Below, piece by piece: positions 30,855-40,536 of a stretch of DNA of 64,000 nt (within the stretch, counting starts at the first letter, position 1; each line of letters opens with the position of its first letter). A program made the position numbers and the translations under genes. The notes below the pieces were generated by a model that searched no databases, was not told the origin of the DNA, and saw only the letters and a program-made list of their open reading frames with translations. Source of the DNA: an uncultured Alphaproteobacteria bacterium (GTDB lineage Bacteria; Pseudomonadota; Alphaproteobacteria; RF32; CAG-239); NCBI GenBank assembly GCA_944393665.1, contig CALYAX010000006.1, forward strand, positions 19,976 through 83,975, written 5' to 3'.

Positions 30855-31592
30855 ATGAAACAAAATCTGAATATGGTGATGACCGGTCTTTGTTTGCTGA
30901 CTGCCGGAGAAGCTCTTGCCGCCGCCTGCGCTACCCCGCCCGACTGTGCCTCCCTCGGGTATACCATGACAACAGCCGACTGCAGCGGCCTGAATACTAT
31001 AAAATGTCCCTCCGATCCCGCTAAAGTCTGGTGCGATAAACCGGCTGAAGACGGCCTGAGAATCGGTGACATTCTTTATTCCGACAAAACCACTTCTCCG
31101 GCTCTTGTTTCCGGTAAAACGCCTATCGGTATCGTTATTGATGCTATTGGCCGTATTGCTGTTTCTTTGGAAGAAAAAACTTTAGAATGGGCGAAAGCAA
31201 AAAGCAGTTGTATAAGAGCCGCAATTTCCTCCGGGGAAGGAAGCTGGAATCGGACTAAAATTATTTATGATGTTTGTTCTTCTAACGCACCTGCCGCTGA
31301 GTTTTGCTATACTCACAAAACTGAAGGAACACAAGAAGGGGATTGGGCAATTCCTGCCATGAACGATTTCAGCAAAATAATGGGAAATTGCAAAGAGGCT
31401 AAGTGGAAGGATTGTTTATCCGTTATCAATCAAAACCTGAATAAAATAAATAAACCTAAATTAGAAGGTTTTTGGACTTCTACACCAGTAACTGAATACA
31501 GTTCTAATATTTATTATTATGAAAAAGATTTCGCCAGGCTTTACCAAGAATATGACACTTTCTATCCCGTCCGTTGTATCACCCACTTTTAA
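30855..31592 (+). CDS. Secreted DUF1566-like protein with Cys motif
   Basis: The 245-residue protein begins with a signal peptide (KQNLNMVMTGLCLLTAGEALA). The mature N-terminus PPDCASLGYTMTTADCSGL with CPSDPAKVWC repeats the C-terminal Cys module of the preceding gene. From about residue 70 the sequence resembles DUF1566-type lectin-like domains (RIGDILYSDKTTSPALVSGK, then PIGIVID and a later DWAIPAMNDFSKIM and GFWTSTPVTEYSSN). In known members this fold occurs in secreted or surface proteins and can bind ligands. It is 32 bases downstream of the Cys-rich gene A and probably co-transcribed. Confidence 0.7.
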   Translation: MKQNLNMVMTGLCLLTAGEALAAACATPPDCASLGYTMTTADCSGLNTIKCPSDPAKVWCDKPAEDGLRIGDILYSDKTTSPALVSGKTPIGIVIDAIGRIAVSLEEKTLEWAKAKSSCIRAAISSGEGSWNRTKIIYDVCSSNAPAAEFCYTHKTEGTQEGDWAIPAMNDFSKIMGNCKEAKWKDCLSVINQNLNKINKPKLEGFWTSTPVTEYSSNIYYYEKDFARLYQEYDTFYPVRCITHF

Positions 31593-31626
31593 CATCTTTA
31601 GAAATGTAAAAAACAGGCGTCTTATT

Positions 31627-32577
31627 TTATTTCCCGGTCAGACTATCGGAAGCGAACGGATGGCCGCCAATGGTTTTGGGACGGACAAAGCTCGGCATGA
31701 TATTATCATCACGTACGGTGGCCAGTTTGGCCGGGCTGCGCTCCAGCGGTTTGGGCTCGGTTTTTGTCATTGTTTTCCGGCTATAGGCGCAATTGTAGCC
31801 GGGAAGCTTGTCATAGAACTGTTCAACCGGCCCAATATGCTCATTTTTGCCCAAATACAGGATTCCGCCCTCGGTCTGGGCCGCGCTTAATCTGGCAAGG
31901 ATTTTTTCCTGATATTCCGGCGTGAAAAAGCGCAGGACGTTCCGGCAGAAAATAATTTCAAACTTATCGGTAAACGTGAAATCATCCAACAGGTTATACC
32001 GTCTGAATTCTACCATCTGGCGGAGATCGTCATTGACCTGCCACTGGTCGCCGTCCAAATGGAAAAACTCCAATATAGAACGGGCATTGAGCCCCATTTG
32101 GACTTCAAAATTATTATATACGCCGCGCTGTGCCTTAGAAATGGCAACACCGGAAATATCTGTCCCGATAATATCAATATCCCATTCCCCGAGCCCCAGA
32201 AACTTATGACGGATTCCCATGGCAATTGAATAAGTTTCCTGCCCGGTTGAACAGCCGACGCTCCAAATACGCAGTTTTTTCGATGAGCGGTTGGTTTCTT
32301 TAAAAGCCGGCAGAATAGTATTTTCAAACCGTGAAAAGACATCATAATCCCGGTAAAAAGAAGTGTCCGACAGAGCCAGGCTTTCCACCACCTGAGATAT
32401 CAGGGGACGGGATCCGAGTTTGAGTTCGGCAACCAAATCCTCAACACTGGCATAACCTTTTTCTCGGATGAAATTGGAAATTTTTTTATCGACCACGAAA
32501 TACTGTTCTTCATCAAAATTCCAGCCGGCATAATTGCGGAGCAAGGTAATCAGAAATTCAAAATCGTTTCTGCGCAT
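31627..32577 (-). CDS. cheR: Chemotaxis protein methyltransferase CheR
   Basis: The 316-residue protein has both CheR domains: the N-terminal helical one (residues 1-80) and the SAM-binding domain with WSVGCSTGQETYSIAM, IIGTDISGVAISKA and FEIIFCRNVLRFF. It methylates Glu residues of chemoreceptors with S-adenosylmethionine. A C-terminal extension (about 45 residues after YSRKTM) is not found in the shorter E. coli form. It is the third gene of the chpT, response regulator, cheR operon. The start ATG follows the response regulator gene by 11 bases. Confidence 0.95.
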   Translation of the reverse strand: MRRNDFEFLITLLRNYAGWNFDEEQYFVVDKKISNFIREKGYASVEDLVAELKLGSRPLISQVVESLALSDTSFYRDYDVFSRFENTILPAFKETNRSSKKLRIWSVGCSTGQETYSIAMGIRHKFLGLGEWDIDIIGTDISGVAISKAQRGVYNNFEVQMGLNARSILEFFHLDGDQWQVNDDLRQMVEFRRYNLLDDFTFTDKFEIIFCRNVLRFFTPEYQEKILARLSAAQTEGGILYLGKNEHIGPVEQFYDKLPGYNCAYSRKTMTKTEPKPLERSPAKLATVRDDNIMPSFVRPKTIGGHPFASDSLTGK

Positions 32578-32588
32578 GGCGGTTTCCT

Positions 32589-32954
32589 TTACAACAAACC
32601 TAAAATAGCCAGCTTGCTGGCGATGATATCTTCATCAAACGGCCGCATGACAAAATCATCGGCGCCGCCGTCCAGCGCCTGCTGCATTTTGGAAGTATCG
32701 GTAACAAGGGAACAAAACATAAATTTGGGCTGGGTAATTTTTTTATCGCTGCGGAGTTTGTAGAGCACGTCAATCCCGTCCATGACCGGCAGGCTCCAAT
32801 CGCAGATAACAAGTTCGGGCTCCTGAGCCAAAACCAGTTCCAGAACCTCTTCCCCGTCTTCGGCCTCATGCACTTCAAAACCGAAATTTTCCATAATTTT
32901 GACAAGCAGCATGCGGATAATTTTAGAATCGTCAGCGATGATACATTTGGTCAT
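32589..32954 (-). CDS. Single-domain CheY-like response regulator
   Basis: A 121-residue receiver domain with the acidic pocket IIADDSKIIRMLLVKIM and phosphoacceptor Asp52 (VICDWSLPVMDGID). The conserved Lys of the KPF motif is replaced by Arg (VMRPFDED), which may alter phosphate signalling. No output domain is attached. Placement between chpT and cheR suggests it takes phosphate from a ChpT-like phosphotransferase or from a chemotaxis kinase and signals to motility or cell-cycle targets. Its start overlaps the chpT stop by one base. Confidence 0.9.
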   Translation of the reverse strand: MTKCIIADDSKIIRMLLVKIMENFGFEVHEAEDGEEVLELVLAQEPELVICDWSLPVMDGIDVLYKLRSDKKITQPKFMFCSLVTDTSKMQQALDGGADDFVMRPFDEDIIASKLAILGLL

Positions 32955-33589
32955 TAATTATTGTCCTTTGTTGAGGCCATAATAAAGCCAAGCTGGCCGT
33001 TGCCTTGTAAATAGAGGTTTATTTTAGCCTTTTTCAGCCAGGATAGCAAATAAAAAACCGGGGCAAACTGAGCATTAAGCTCCGTATTTTCTCCGGTGAG
33101 GACAGCGCGGATCTGCGCCAATTTTTCAGCCGAAGGGGGAACAGAACACTCGGCCGAAACGACAACACGGCCGGAAGCATCCATTCCGATACGCAGGCTG
33201 CCGCCGCGAATCAGACAGTCAGCGATAATCATCACCGCGAGCAGAACGCCCTTGCTGTACTGCGAATCGCGGAGATTAAAGTCCAGTTCGACCGGAAAAT
33301 TCTGGTTGCCGATGGTTTTGAGATAACCGCGAATGGTTTCTTCCACCAGATCAAGCTTATCCAGATTGGCATTATCGAGCCCGAAAGCCAGGCGGAAAAA
33401 CTTGAGCCGTGCCGAAAGCACTGCCGAGCTGGTTTTGAGAATCGACTTAATATCGTCCAGAAAATCCATGTCGCCTTCTTCCAAAAGCTCCACCGCATTG
33501 GCAACGGCTCCGATATTGCCGATGACATCATGGCTTAAACGGGTGCAGACAAGTTCGGCGATTTCAGCGTCAGAAGGTTGGTTGCTCAT
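32954..33589 (-). CDS. chpT: Histidine phosphotransferase ChpT
   Basis: The 211-residue protein has the ChpT layout: a first helical hairpin with the phosphorylatable His20 in CTRLSHDVIGNIGAVANAVE, then a degenerate HATPase-like part (LAVMIIADCLIRGG and RVVVSAECSVPPS). ChpT passes phosphate from the CckA hybrid kinase to CtrA and CpdR. It is the first gene of the operon chpT, response regulator, cheR. ctrA lies nearby, so both parts of the cell-cycle relay are in this window; cckA is not seen. Confidence 0.9.
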   Translation of the reverse strand: MSNQPSDAEIAELVCTRLSHDVIGNIGAVANAVELLEEGDMDFLDDIKSILKTSSAVLSARLKFFRLAFGLDNANLDKLDLVEETIRGYLKTIGNQNFPVELDFNLRDSQYSKGVLLAVMIIADCLIRGGSLRIGMDASGRVVVSAECSVPPSAEKLAQIRAVLTGENTELNAQFAPVFYLLSWLKKAKINLYLQGNGQLGFIMASTKDNN

Positions 33590-33603
33590 GGTTATCCTTA
33601 AAA

Positions 33604-34743
33604 CTAAAAACTATACAGATCGGTGTTCATATAACGCTGGTCTTCCCGCGACATACGGGTATAGTCCAGCTCGCGGAACATGGGGTCTTCAAGCAGCAGC
33701 CAGCCGGTTTTGGCTTTCAGGTACGGTTTGTTGCCGCCCATGCCCCAGGTTACATCGTTCTTGTTATCGGGCTTACCATACTTTTGGTTAATTTTTTTCC
33801 AAAAGTCGTAAATTTTTATATTGCGCAAATAAACGGCCTTGGGCGAATTGCCGGTAATATTGGCGGCCATGCTTTTATACTGGATTTTATAAACCCGGTT
33901 ATCGGTAAAATTACTGGTGAAAGTAACCTCAATTTCTTCTTTGGTATCAAATTTCTGATATTTGGTAACCTGGATAAACTGCTGTTTTTCTTTTTTGGCC
34001 TGTTCATTGACGCAGGCCTCAATTCTTTCATAACCAACAACACCGGAATTGCGGCATTTTTCTTCATTGCGCCATTTAATAAAATTGGGCACGGAATACT
34101 TTTCCAGCAGTTTGCGGAAACCGCGGTTCTGCATCGTTTCATCAACCTGCCTGACGCTCATGCGGAGCATAATGCCCGAGATATCAAAAACCGACGCGTT
34201 GGAACGGCCGCTGCGGCCGGAAGGTTTGCGCGCCTGCTCGACCAGGCTTTCCAAAGTGGCCTCTCCGTCCAAATCCGGCGTTTCTTCCGCCGGCTTGTTT
34301 TTATCCGACAACAAAGACAGAGGGTTGGTCGTGGCCAGTTTTTCGACCCAGGTTCCCTCCACCTTCGGCAACGGCAGGCGCGAGGTTCCGCCTGACTCGT
34401 TTGCCGCCTCCTGCTTGAGATTATCGGTCAGAGGCTTGGTTTTATCAACCTTGACGGTTTCAGGCTCAGGTTCGGGTGCGGCTTCTTCTTCAGAGGGGCC
34501 GGCGGGGCGCTGCAGCATCGGCACCGGGTTTGAAAGCTTTGCGGCGGCATCGGACGGCGGCGGGGCAAAGTCTTTTACCGGCATCACCGGAGCAGCCTGA
34601 GCCGAATCGTCATTGGAAAATCCGCCGAATTCTTCATAGTTGACATCACCGCCAAACAAAAACGGATCGGCGTCTTCGCTGGCGAAAACAGCCGGGGCAA
34701 ACAGAATTGCGGCAACAGCCGCTATGATAAATTTTTGGACCAT
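33604..34743 (-). CDS. Secreted protein of unknown function
   Basis: The 379-residue protein starts with a signal peptide (MVQKFIIAAVAAILFAPAVFA). Residues about 22-180 are Pro/Glu/Ala-rich and probably disordered (for example PVMPVKDFAPPPSDAAAKL and EEEAAPEPEPETVKVDKTKP). The C-terminal part (about 200-350) looks folded, with two Cys (EKCRNSG and EACVNEQ) and aromatic, strand-like segments (IEVTFTSNFTDNRVYKIQYK). The family is not recognised. It lies 14 bases upstream of the chpT start, so it may be transcribed with chpT. Confidence 0.7.
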   Translation of the reverse strand: MVQKFIIAAVAAILFAPAVFASEDADPFLFGGDVNYEEFGGFSNDDSAQAAPVMPVKDFAPPPSDAAAKLSNPVPMLQRPAGPSEEEAAPEPEPETVKVDKTKPLTDNLKQEAANESGGTSRLPLPKVEGTWVEKLATTNPLSLLSDKNKPAEETPDLDGEATLESLVEQARKPSGRSGRSNASVFDISGIMLRMSVRQVDETMQNRGFRKLLEKYSVPNFIKWRNEEKCRNSGVVGYERIEACVNEQAKKEKQQFIQVTKYQKFDTKEEIEVTFTSNFTDNRVYKIQYKSMAANITGNSPKAVYLRNIKIYDFWKKINQKYGKPDNKNDVTWGMGGNKPYLKAKTGWLLLEDPMFRELDYTRMSREDQRYMNTDLYSF

Positions 34744-34890
34744 TCTCTGAATATACTTGGTTAACCTGTGTTTATAATATCATTTTTGCGGCAGATAGCA
34801 AATATAATGCTTTAGTTATCATAAGAAGTTTTTTGTTGGCATAACGGCAAGAAGAGGCTATAAAGAGAGGAAATATTGAGGAGAAATGTC

Positions 34891-36246
34891 TTGACCCAAC
34901 CTATTGTCCATATTGTCGGCGCCGGGCTGGCAGGCTCTGAAGCCGCCTGGCAGCTGGCCGAGCGGGGAATTAAAGCGGTTATTCATGAAATGCGCCCCGC
35001 CAAAAGCTCTCCGGCGCATAAAACCGCCTGGTGCGCCGAACTGGTTTGCTCCAACTCGCTGCGTTCTGACGATTTTGAGCATAATGCGGTGGGGCTGCTG
35101 CACGAAGAAATGCGGCGGCTGGGCTCGCTGATTATGGCCTGCGCCGACGCGACCAAAGTTCCGGCCGGGGGCGCCCTGGCGGTTGACCGCGACGGGTTTG
35201 CGGCACTGGTAACCGATAAACTGGCGCACCATCCCAACATCAGCCTTGTTGAGGAGGAAATCACCGCCCTGCCCGGCGCAGACGACGGGTTGTGGATTAT
35301 TGCCAGCGGGCCGCTGTCGTCTCCGGCGCTGATTGAGGCGGTTTTAACGGAAGTCAACGGCCAGTCGCTTAATTTTTATGACGCCATCGCCCCGGTGATT
35401 TTCAAAGAAAGCATTGATTTTGACAAAGCCTGGTACCAGTCGCGCTATGACAAGGGCGACAAGTTTGACTATATCAACTGCCCGCTGACCCGTGAACAGT
35501 ACAATGCCTTTATTGACGCGCTGCTGGCGGCGGAAAAAGTCACTTTTCACGAGTTTGAAAAAGAGGCGGCTTATTTTGACGGCTGCCTGCCGATTGAGGT
35601 GATGGCCGAACGCGGGCGCGACACGCTGCAATGGGGACCGATGAAACCGGTGGGGCTGACCAACCCGCACCAGCCGGAAGTCAAGCCTTATGCCGTGGTT
35701 CAGCTGCGGCAGGACAACAAAGAAGACACGCTGCGCAACATGGTCGGCTTTCAGACCAAACTCAAATACGGCGAACAGCAGCGGATTTTCCGCATGATTC
35801 CGGGATTGGAACAGGCTGAGTTTGCACGGCTGGGCGGCATTCACCGCAATACTTTTATCAAAAGCCCGGTGCTGCTGGATAATTTTCTGCGCCTGAAAAG
35901 CCGTCCGAATCTCCGGTTTGCAGGGCAAATCACCGGCTGCGAAGGTTATATCGAAAGTGCCTCGACCGGCTGGCTGGCAGGTTATTTTGCCGCCACCGAA
36001 GCGCTCGGAAAACCCGCCGTCCTGCCGCCGCCGGAAACCGCCATGGGCGCCATGCTGGGACATTTGCAGGACACAACCAACCCGGACGACTATCAGCCGA
36101 TGAACATCAATTTTGGAATATTCCCGACCATCAGCGGCGAAACGACCGTCAACGGCAAATTCCGCAAAATTAAAGGCATGGAGCGCAAGGAGGCCTATTG
36201 CCGCCGGGCGCTTGAGGCCTTGCGGAACTGGAAGGAGCAGTTATGA
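34891..36246 (+). CDS. trmFO: Folate-dependent tRNA methyltransferase TrmFO
   Basis: A clear TrmFO (451 residues): the FAD Rossmann motif [20 protein letters not shown], then [13 protein letters not shown] and [11 protein letters not shown] with the conserved Cys, later [11 protein letters not shown], and the C-terminal [11 protein letters not shown]. It methylates U54 in the T-loop of tRNA using methylenetetrahydrofolate and FADH2, unlike the SAM enzyme TrmA. The TTG at 34891 is the start: GAGGAG lies seven bases before it. Its TGA overlaps the hpnC ATG, so translation is coupled to the squalene genes. Confidence 0.95.
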   Translation: MTQPIVHIVGAGLAGSEAAWQLAERGIKAVIHEMRPAKSSPAHKTAWCAELVCSNSLRSDDFEHNAVGLLHEEMRRLGSLIMACADATKVPAGGALAVDRDGFAALVTDKLAHHPNISLVEEEITALPGADDGLWIIASGPLSSPALIEAVLTEVNGQSLNFYDAIAPVIFKESIDFDKAWYQSRYDKGDKFDYINCPLTREQYNAFIDALLAAEKVTFHEFEKEAAYFDGCLPIEVMAERGRDTLQWGPMKPVGLTNPHQPEVKPYAVVQLRQDNKEDTLRNMVGFQTKLKYGEQQRIFRMIPGLEQAEFARLGGIHRNTFIKSPVLLDNFLRLKSRPNLRFAGQITGCEGYIESASTGWLAGYFAATEALGKPAVLPPPETAMGAMLGHLQDTTNPDDYQPMNINFGIFPTISGETTVNGKFRKIKGMERKEAYCRRALEALRNWKEQL

Positions 36247-37103
36247 CAAAGACGCCGCAGGGGGCAATGCGCCATAAAACCGGCCGCGATGAAAACTTTT
36301 CCGTCGGGCTGCTGGTCAGCAAAAAGCTGAAACCGCTGGTGGCGGCCTATTACCGCGCGGCGCGGGCGGCAGATGATATTGCCGACAACCCGGCGCTGAC
36401 GGTTGAGCAGAAACTGGCAGCCTTAGACGGGGCGGAGGCGGCTTTTTACGGCCGGGATGAAACGACTGACCGGGGAGAAACCCCGGACTTTCCCGAAGCA
36501 CGGGATTTGGGCCGCCTGTTCCGGGCAGAAAATCTGGACAGCCGCCTGTATACCGACCTGCTGACGGCATTCCGGCGCGATGCGCTCAACCAGCCGCCGG
36601 AAATCTGGGAACAGCTGACCGATTACTGCAATTATTCCGCCGTTCCGGTGGGGCGATTTATGCTGGCCATTCATGACGAAAACCCCTCGACTTATCTTCC
36701 GGCGGCGTCTTTATGCACGGCTTTGCAGCTGGTGAACCATCTGCAGGACCTTAAATATGACGCAATGACGCTGCGGCGGTTTTATCTGCCCAAAGAGATG
36801 ATGGCGCGGCATGACGTGGTTCCCGGAGATGTGTATCTTAACGCCGCCACCCCGGGGTTAAAAGCGCTGATTCTGGAAATCTGCGGGCGGATCCGCGGAC
36901 AGATGAAAGACGCCGCCGCCCTGCCCCGGCTGGTTAAAAGTTTCCGGCTGCGGTGGGAGATCGGCGTTATCGTTTCCTTAACCAATTCCATGTTAAAAAA
37001 GATAGAAAAGCATGATGTCATCAGCCAGCGGATTGAGCTGTCGCGGGCGGACTGGCTGAAAGCCCTGGGCGCAGGATTAATAACGGCGCTGATTAAGAGA
37101 TAG
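36243..37103 (+). CDS. hpnC: Squalene synthase-like HpnC (hydroxysqualene synthase)
   Basis: A 286-residue trans-isoprenyl synthase of the squalene/phytoene family. DDIADN is the first Asp-rich motif, and [11 protein letters not shown] the second. HpnC turns presqualene diphosphate (made by HpnD) into hydroxysqualene. The ATG overlaps the trmFO stop by four bases. In operon with hpnD and hpnE it forms the non-Erg9 squalene route. No hopene cyclase gene (shc) is visible in this window, so the end product cannot be stated from here. Confidence 0.9.
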   Translation: MTKTPQGAMRHKTGRDENFSVGLLVSKKLKPLVAAYYRAARAADDIADNPALTVEQKLAALDGAEAAFYGRDETTDRGETPDFPEARDLGRLFRAENLDSRLYTDLLTAFRRDALNQPPEIWEQLTDYCNYSAVPVGRFMLAIHDENPSTYLPAASLCTALQLVNHLQDLKYDAMTLRRFYLPKEMMARHDVVPGDVYLNAATPGLKALILEICGRIRGQMKDAAALPRLVKSFRLRWEIGVIVSLTNSMLKKIEKHDVISQRIELSRADWLKALGAGLITALIKR

Positions 37104-37112
37104 GACGGTGTA

Positions 37113-37946
37113 ATGAACAATATAAAAAACATGGTGAAAAAATCCGGCACTTCGTTCTTCTGGAGCATGCGTTTACTGCCAAACGCCAAGCGCAATGCGA
37201 TGTATACGATTTATGCCTTTTTCCGTCATATTGACGATATTGTTGACGGCAACGCGCCGCTGGAAGAAAAGCAGGAACTGCTTTCGGCCTGGCGCGAGGA
37301 ACTTGATAATATTTATGACAAGAAGCTGCCCACCACCGACATCGGGCGGCGGATTTATAAAAACTGCATGCGGTTCAAACTGCCCAAAGAAGAGTTTATC
37401 GAGCTGCTGGACTGCATTTCCATGGATATTCCCAAGCCGGTGCAGGCCCCGACAATGCAGGAGTTTGAACGCTATTGCAGCGGCGTGGCGGGCGTGCCGG
37501 GCAACCTGACCCTGCGGGTGCTGGGCGTGAAAGACCAGGAGCTGATTAAGGAACTGTCCAAAACACTGGGAACCGCTCTGCAGATTACCAATATCCTGCG
37601 CGACGTGAAAGAAGACGCTTATGCCCAGCGGCTGTATATTCCCGAGGAATGCCTGCAAAAGGCGGGGATTTCTTCCCGCGACCCGATGACGGTGCTGGTG
37701 GATAAAAACCTGGCAATCGCGCGGGAGGATCTGGCGCGGCAGGCCGCAGCCTATTATGACCGGGCTTTTGAACTGCTGAAAAAAATTGACAAGAAAAACG
37801 CCAGGCCGGTCAAGGCCATTGCTTATATTTACAAACGCTATTTTGACATTATGTCAAACCGCGGCTGGGAAATCGTCTCCCCGAAACCGCATATCGGCAA
37901 AATGAGCAAACTGTGCCTGGCCCTGAAAGCTTTTATGGGCAAATAA
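37113..37946 (+). CDS. hpnD: Presqualene diphosphate synthase HpnD
   Basis: The 277-residue protein belongs to the same synthase family: FRHIDDIVDG is the first Asp-rich motif, LQITNILRDVKEDAYAQRLYI the second. HpnD joins two farnesyl diphosphates to presqualene diphosphate. It begins 9 bases after hpnC and shares one base with the hpnE start. The order hpnC, hpnD, hpnE is typical of alphaproteobacteria. Confidence 0.92.
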   Translation: MNNIKNMVKKSGTSFFWSMRLLPNAKRNAMYTIYAFFRHIDDIVDGNAPLEEKQELLSAWREELDNIYDKKLPTTDIGRRIYKNCMRFKLPKEEFIELLDCISMDIPKPVQAPTMQEFERYCSGVAGVPGNLTLRVLGVKDQELIKELSKTLGTALQITNILRDVKEDAYAQRLYIPEECLQKAGISSRDPMTVLVDKNLAIAREDLARQAAAYYDRAFELLKKIDKKNARPVKAIAYIYKRYFDIMSNRGWEIVSPKPHIGKMSKLCLALKAFMGK

Positions 37947-39025
37947 TGAGCGAAACCCGGCAGACATATCACATTATCGGCGGCGGAATTGCCGGGTTGT
38001 GCTGTGCCAAATTTATCAAACAAAAGAATCCTGAAATCCGCACCGTGGTTTATGAGGCCGGAGAAAAAATCGGCGGGCGCTGCTATTCTTATGACGACAA
38101 AGACCTGGGCTGCCGCCTGGACAATGCCACCCACGTGATTATCGGCGCCAATAAAAACGCCGCCGGGCTGCTGGGCAAACCGGACTGGCAGAAACAATGC
38201 TGGTTTTGGGACGCGGCGGCCAACACCCTCAGCCGCGACCTGCGCCGCCACAGCGGCCATATCCTGAAATCGATGTGCAACACCCCGGCGGAACAGGTGC
38301 CGCAGAGCATGGTTAAAAAAATTCTCTGGAAACTGTTTCCCTGGACACCGGGACAGCGAAAAGTTTATTTCTCCAAACAGGATTTGAGCCAGTATCTGAT
38401 TAACCCGCTGCTGGCGCAGGTGGACGAGCTTTATCTCAACAAAAAACTGGTTAAAATCGACAGCCAGTTCGGTCGCGCCGTCCAGCTGACTTTTGGCGAC
38501 GGCATGGTTGACATCGGCGCGGACGACAAAGTTATCCTGGCGCTGGACTCCCGCGGCTACCACGCGCTGCTGGGCGGAGAAAGCTTTGAGTACAACAGCA
38601 TTATCAATATTGTTTACAAAACCTCGCAAACCATCACCCTGCCCCGCGGTGCCCGCTATGTGGCGGTGGTTAACGGTCTGGCGGACTGGATTTTTGTGAG
38701 CGAAAATCTGGTGGGGGCGACTATTTCCGCGGTGCCGCCGGAAACGGCCAGACTTGACGAGCTGGCGCGGCAAATCTGGCGGGAGCTGGACGGCCTGCGC
38801 GGCGTCAACTCGGCTTTTGTGCCCTCGTTTAAGGTTTTTAACCACAAGATTGCCACCATCCGGCAGGACGCGGCCAACAACGCCAAACGGCCGGACAGCG
38901 CCGAGAGCATTTATCCGAATGTTTTTCTGGCCGGCGACTGGACGATGAAAGACCTGCCCTGCTCGATTGAAACGGCGATTTTATCAGCCAAGCGGGCGGT
39001 GAAAACGGCCGCCAAATCCCAGTAA
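37946..39025 (+). CDS. hpnE: Squalene-associated FAD-dependent desaturase HpnE
   Basis: The 359-residue protein starts with the FAD-binding motif YHIIGGGIAGLCCAKFI and the amine-oxidase-like VVYEAGEKIGGRCYSYDD. The C-terminal FLAGDWTMKDLPCSIETAIL is the second flavin motif. HpnE reduces hydroxysqualene to squalene. It is shorter than many HpnE proteins (about 420). The ATG is overlapped by the hpnD stop (TAATG). The last gene of the trmFO-hpnCDE unit. Confidence 0.88.
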   Translation: MSETRQTYHIIGGGIAGLCCAKFIKQKNPEIRTVVYEAGEKIGGRCYSYDDKDLGCRLDNATHVIIGANKNAAGLLGKPDWQKQCWFWDAAANTLSRDLRRHSGHILKSMCNTPAEQVPQSMVKKILWKLFPWTPGQRKVYFSKQDLSQYLINPLLAQVDELYLNKKLVKIDSQFGRAVQLTFGDGMVDIGADDKVILALDSRGYHALLGGESFEYNSIINIVYKTSQTITLPRGARYVAVVNGLADWIFVSENLVGATISAVPPETARLDELARQIWRELDGLRGVNSAFVPSFKVFNHKIATIRQDAANNAKRPDSAESIYPNVFLAGDWTMKDLPCSIETAILSAKRAVKTAAKSQ

Positions 39026-39031
39026 GGTGCG

Positions 39032-40234
39032 CTAGCCCATCTCCGGGCTGAAAATACTTATCATAAAGGTGATAAAGATAAACAGCATTAAGGCAATTCC
39101 GGCGGCGATAATAAAACCGGAAGCGCCGGTTTCTTTGCGCAAAATCCAGCTGGCGGCAAACACGCCCAGATAACTGACCAGATAAGCGCCGCTGGAAAAG
39201 TTGACAATCGAGCTGAAATCAAAATAAACCGTGGCGACGGCGAGCAAAAAAGTGGAAAGCACGTTTCCCTTGGTGCCGTGCTGCCAGAATTTTTCATGAT
39301 AAAATCTGGGAAGGATTTTGAAATCGCTCAAAGAGCGCGAAATGCGGAAAATGCTGAAATAGGTGGCGCTGATTCCGGACACAAAAGCCAGCAAAGCGGC
39401 AAAATACATAATTGCAAAGCCGTATTTGCCCAACAGGCGGTCGGCGGCAATGGCCACCGCGGTGTCGGCGTTTTGGCGGAGGTCGTGGGCGGGAATAAAG
39501 TTGAGCACCACATAGGCCAGGCCGATGTACATCAACATCACAAACCCCAGAGTGAGAAAGATGGCCCAGCCGACGGTGCGTTTGGGGTTTTTGACCTCGG
39601 CGGCGGCGTTGGTGACAATCCCATAGCCGGCATAAGCAAAAAAGGTGATACCGACGGAGCCCAGAAACTTCATCGGGGTGGTTTGAATCAGCTCCTGTTC
39701 AACCGCCAGTTCCAGGTGCCAGAGGGCGGCGAAAATCAGGCTGAGCAAAATGCCCATTTTGATGGCGACCATCAGGATCTCACTGTTGCCGACATCGGAG
39801 GCGCGCATCATGTTCAGCACCGCCAGGCTGACGACCAGCGCGCCGGCGACGGTGTTCATAAGCAGGTCATGGTCGGGAAAATGCGGAAACAGCGAGGCGA
39901 CGTATATGCCGAACGATTTGGCCATCATGGCGATGGAAACCAGTGAGGCGAGCATATAGATGATGGAAAGGGTTCCGGTGATGGTTTTGTTTTTGAACGC
40001 AAAATGGAAATAGTCGGTCATGCCGCCGGACTCGGGATATTTTCCGGCGAGCTTGGCGTAGGTGTAACCGGAGAGCATGGCGGCGGTTCCGGCGAGAATA
40101 AAAGCGGCATAGGTCCAGTTTCCGGCCAGCAGGATAACCTGTCCGAGCAGCGCAAAAATTCCCGCGCCGACGACCGAGCCAATTCCCATCGCCGTCAGGC
40201 TGACGATGTTCATATCATATTTTTTTGACAACAT
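39032..40234 (-). CDS. APC-family amino acid permease
   Basis: The 400-residue protein has about 12 hydrophobic segments. The first one, MNIVSLTAMGIGSVVGAGIFALLG, carries the conserved G-S-x-V-G-x-G-I/S substrate loop of APC-type transporters (AAT/GABA permease type). The order of helices and the loop IVTNAAAEVKNPKRT near the middle (family motif E-x-x-N-P-x-R) also agree. It imports or exchanges amino acids across the inner membrane with protons; the substrate is unknown. It converges on hpnE and stands alone. Confidence 0.9.
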   Translation of the reverse strand: MLSKKYDMNIVSLTAMGIGSVVGAGIFALLGQVILLAGNWTYAAFILAGTAAMLSGYTYAKLAGKYPESGGMTDYFHFAFKNKTITGTLSIIYMLASLVSIAMMAKSFGIYVASLFPHFPDHDLLMNTVAGALVVSLAVLNMMRASDVGNSEILMVAIKMGILLSLIFAALWHLELAVEQELIQTTPMKFLGSVGITFFAYAGYGIVTNAAAEVKNPKRTVGWAIFLTLGFVMLMYIGLAYVVLNFIPAHDLRQNADTAVAIAADRLLGKYGFAIMYFAALLAFVSGISATYFSIFRISRSLSDFKILPRFYHEKFWQHGTKGNVLSTFLLAVATVYFDFSSIVNFSSGAYLVSYLGVFAASWILRKETGASGFIIAAGIALMLFIFITFMISIFSPEMG

Positions 40235-40354
40235 TGCCGTATCTCCCCTTAAACTGCAGAGGATATAATTCTTGCCGGCGAAAATTCAAACCTGCGGCGC
40301 GATTTTTCCGAAAAACACAAGGAGAAGTTTGGGGGGCTCGGAGGGGTGGGCGGG

Positions 40355-40536
40355 TTTCCGTCATGCCTCGAATTGCGACAGCAATTCGTCAGGGCATCTT
40401 ATAACAGACCCCTTGACGCGGTGTTCCACCGCGAGGGGTGACAGGTTCCGGTCATGCCTCGAATTGCGACAGCAATGCGTCAAGGCATCTTATAATAGAC
40501 CCCTTGACGCGGTGATCCACCGCGAGGGGTGACAGG
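40355..40536. repeat. 91-bp direct duplication with hairpins
   Basis: Two units (40355-40445 and 40446-40536) are nearly identical. Each holds a CGAATTGC/GCAATTCG-type stem (slightly changed in unit 2) and a CGCGGTG/CACCGCG stem. The CGTCATGCCTCGAATTGC part recurs inverted at about 23918-23936, followed there by a second GAGGCATGACGG, so it belongs to a dispersed family. Confidence 0.85.

Noticed and set aside
40272..40532. 86-codon plus-strand frame across the 91-bp duplication
   Set aside because: It is generated by the hairpin-rich duplication and has no ribosome site.
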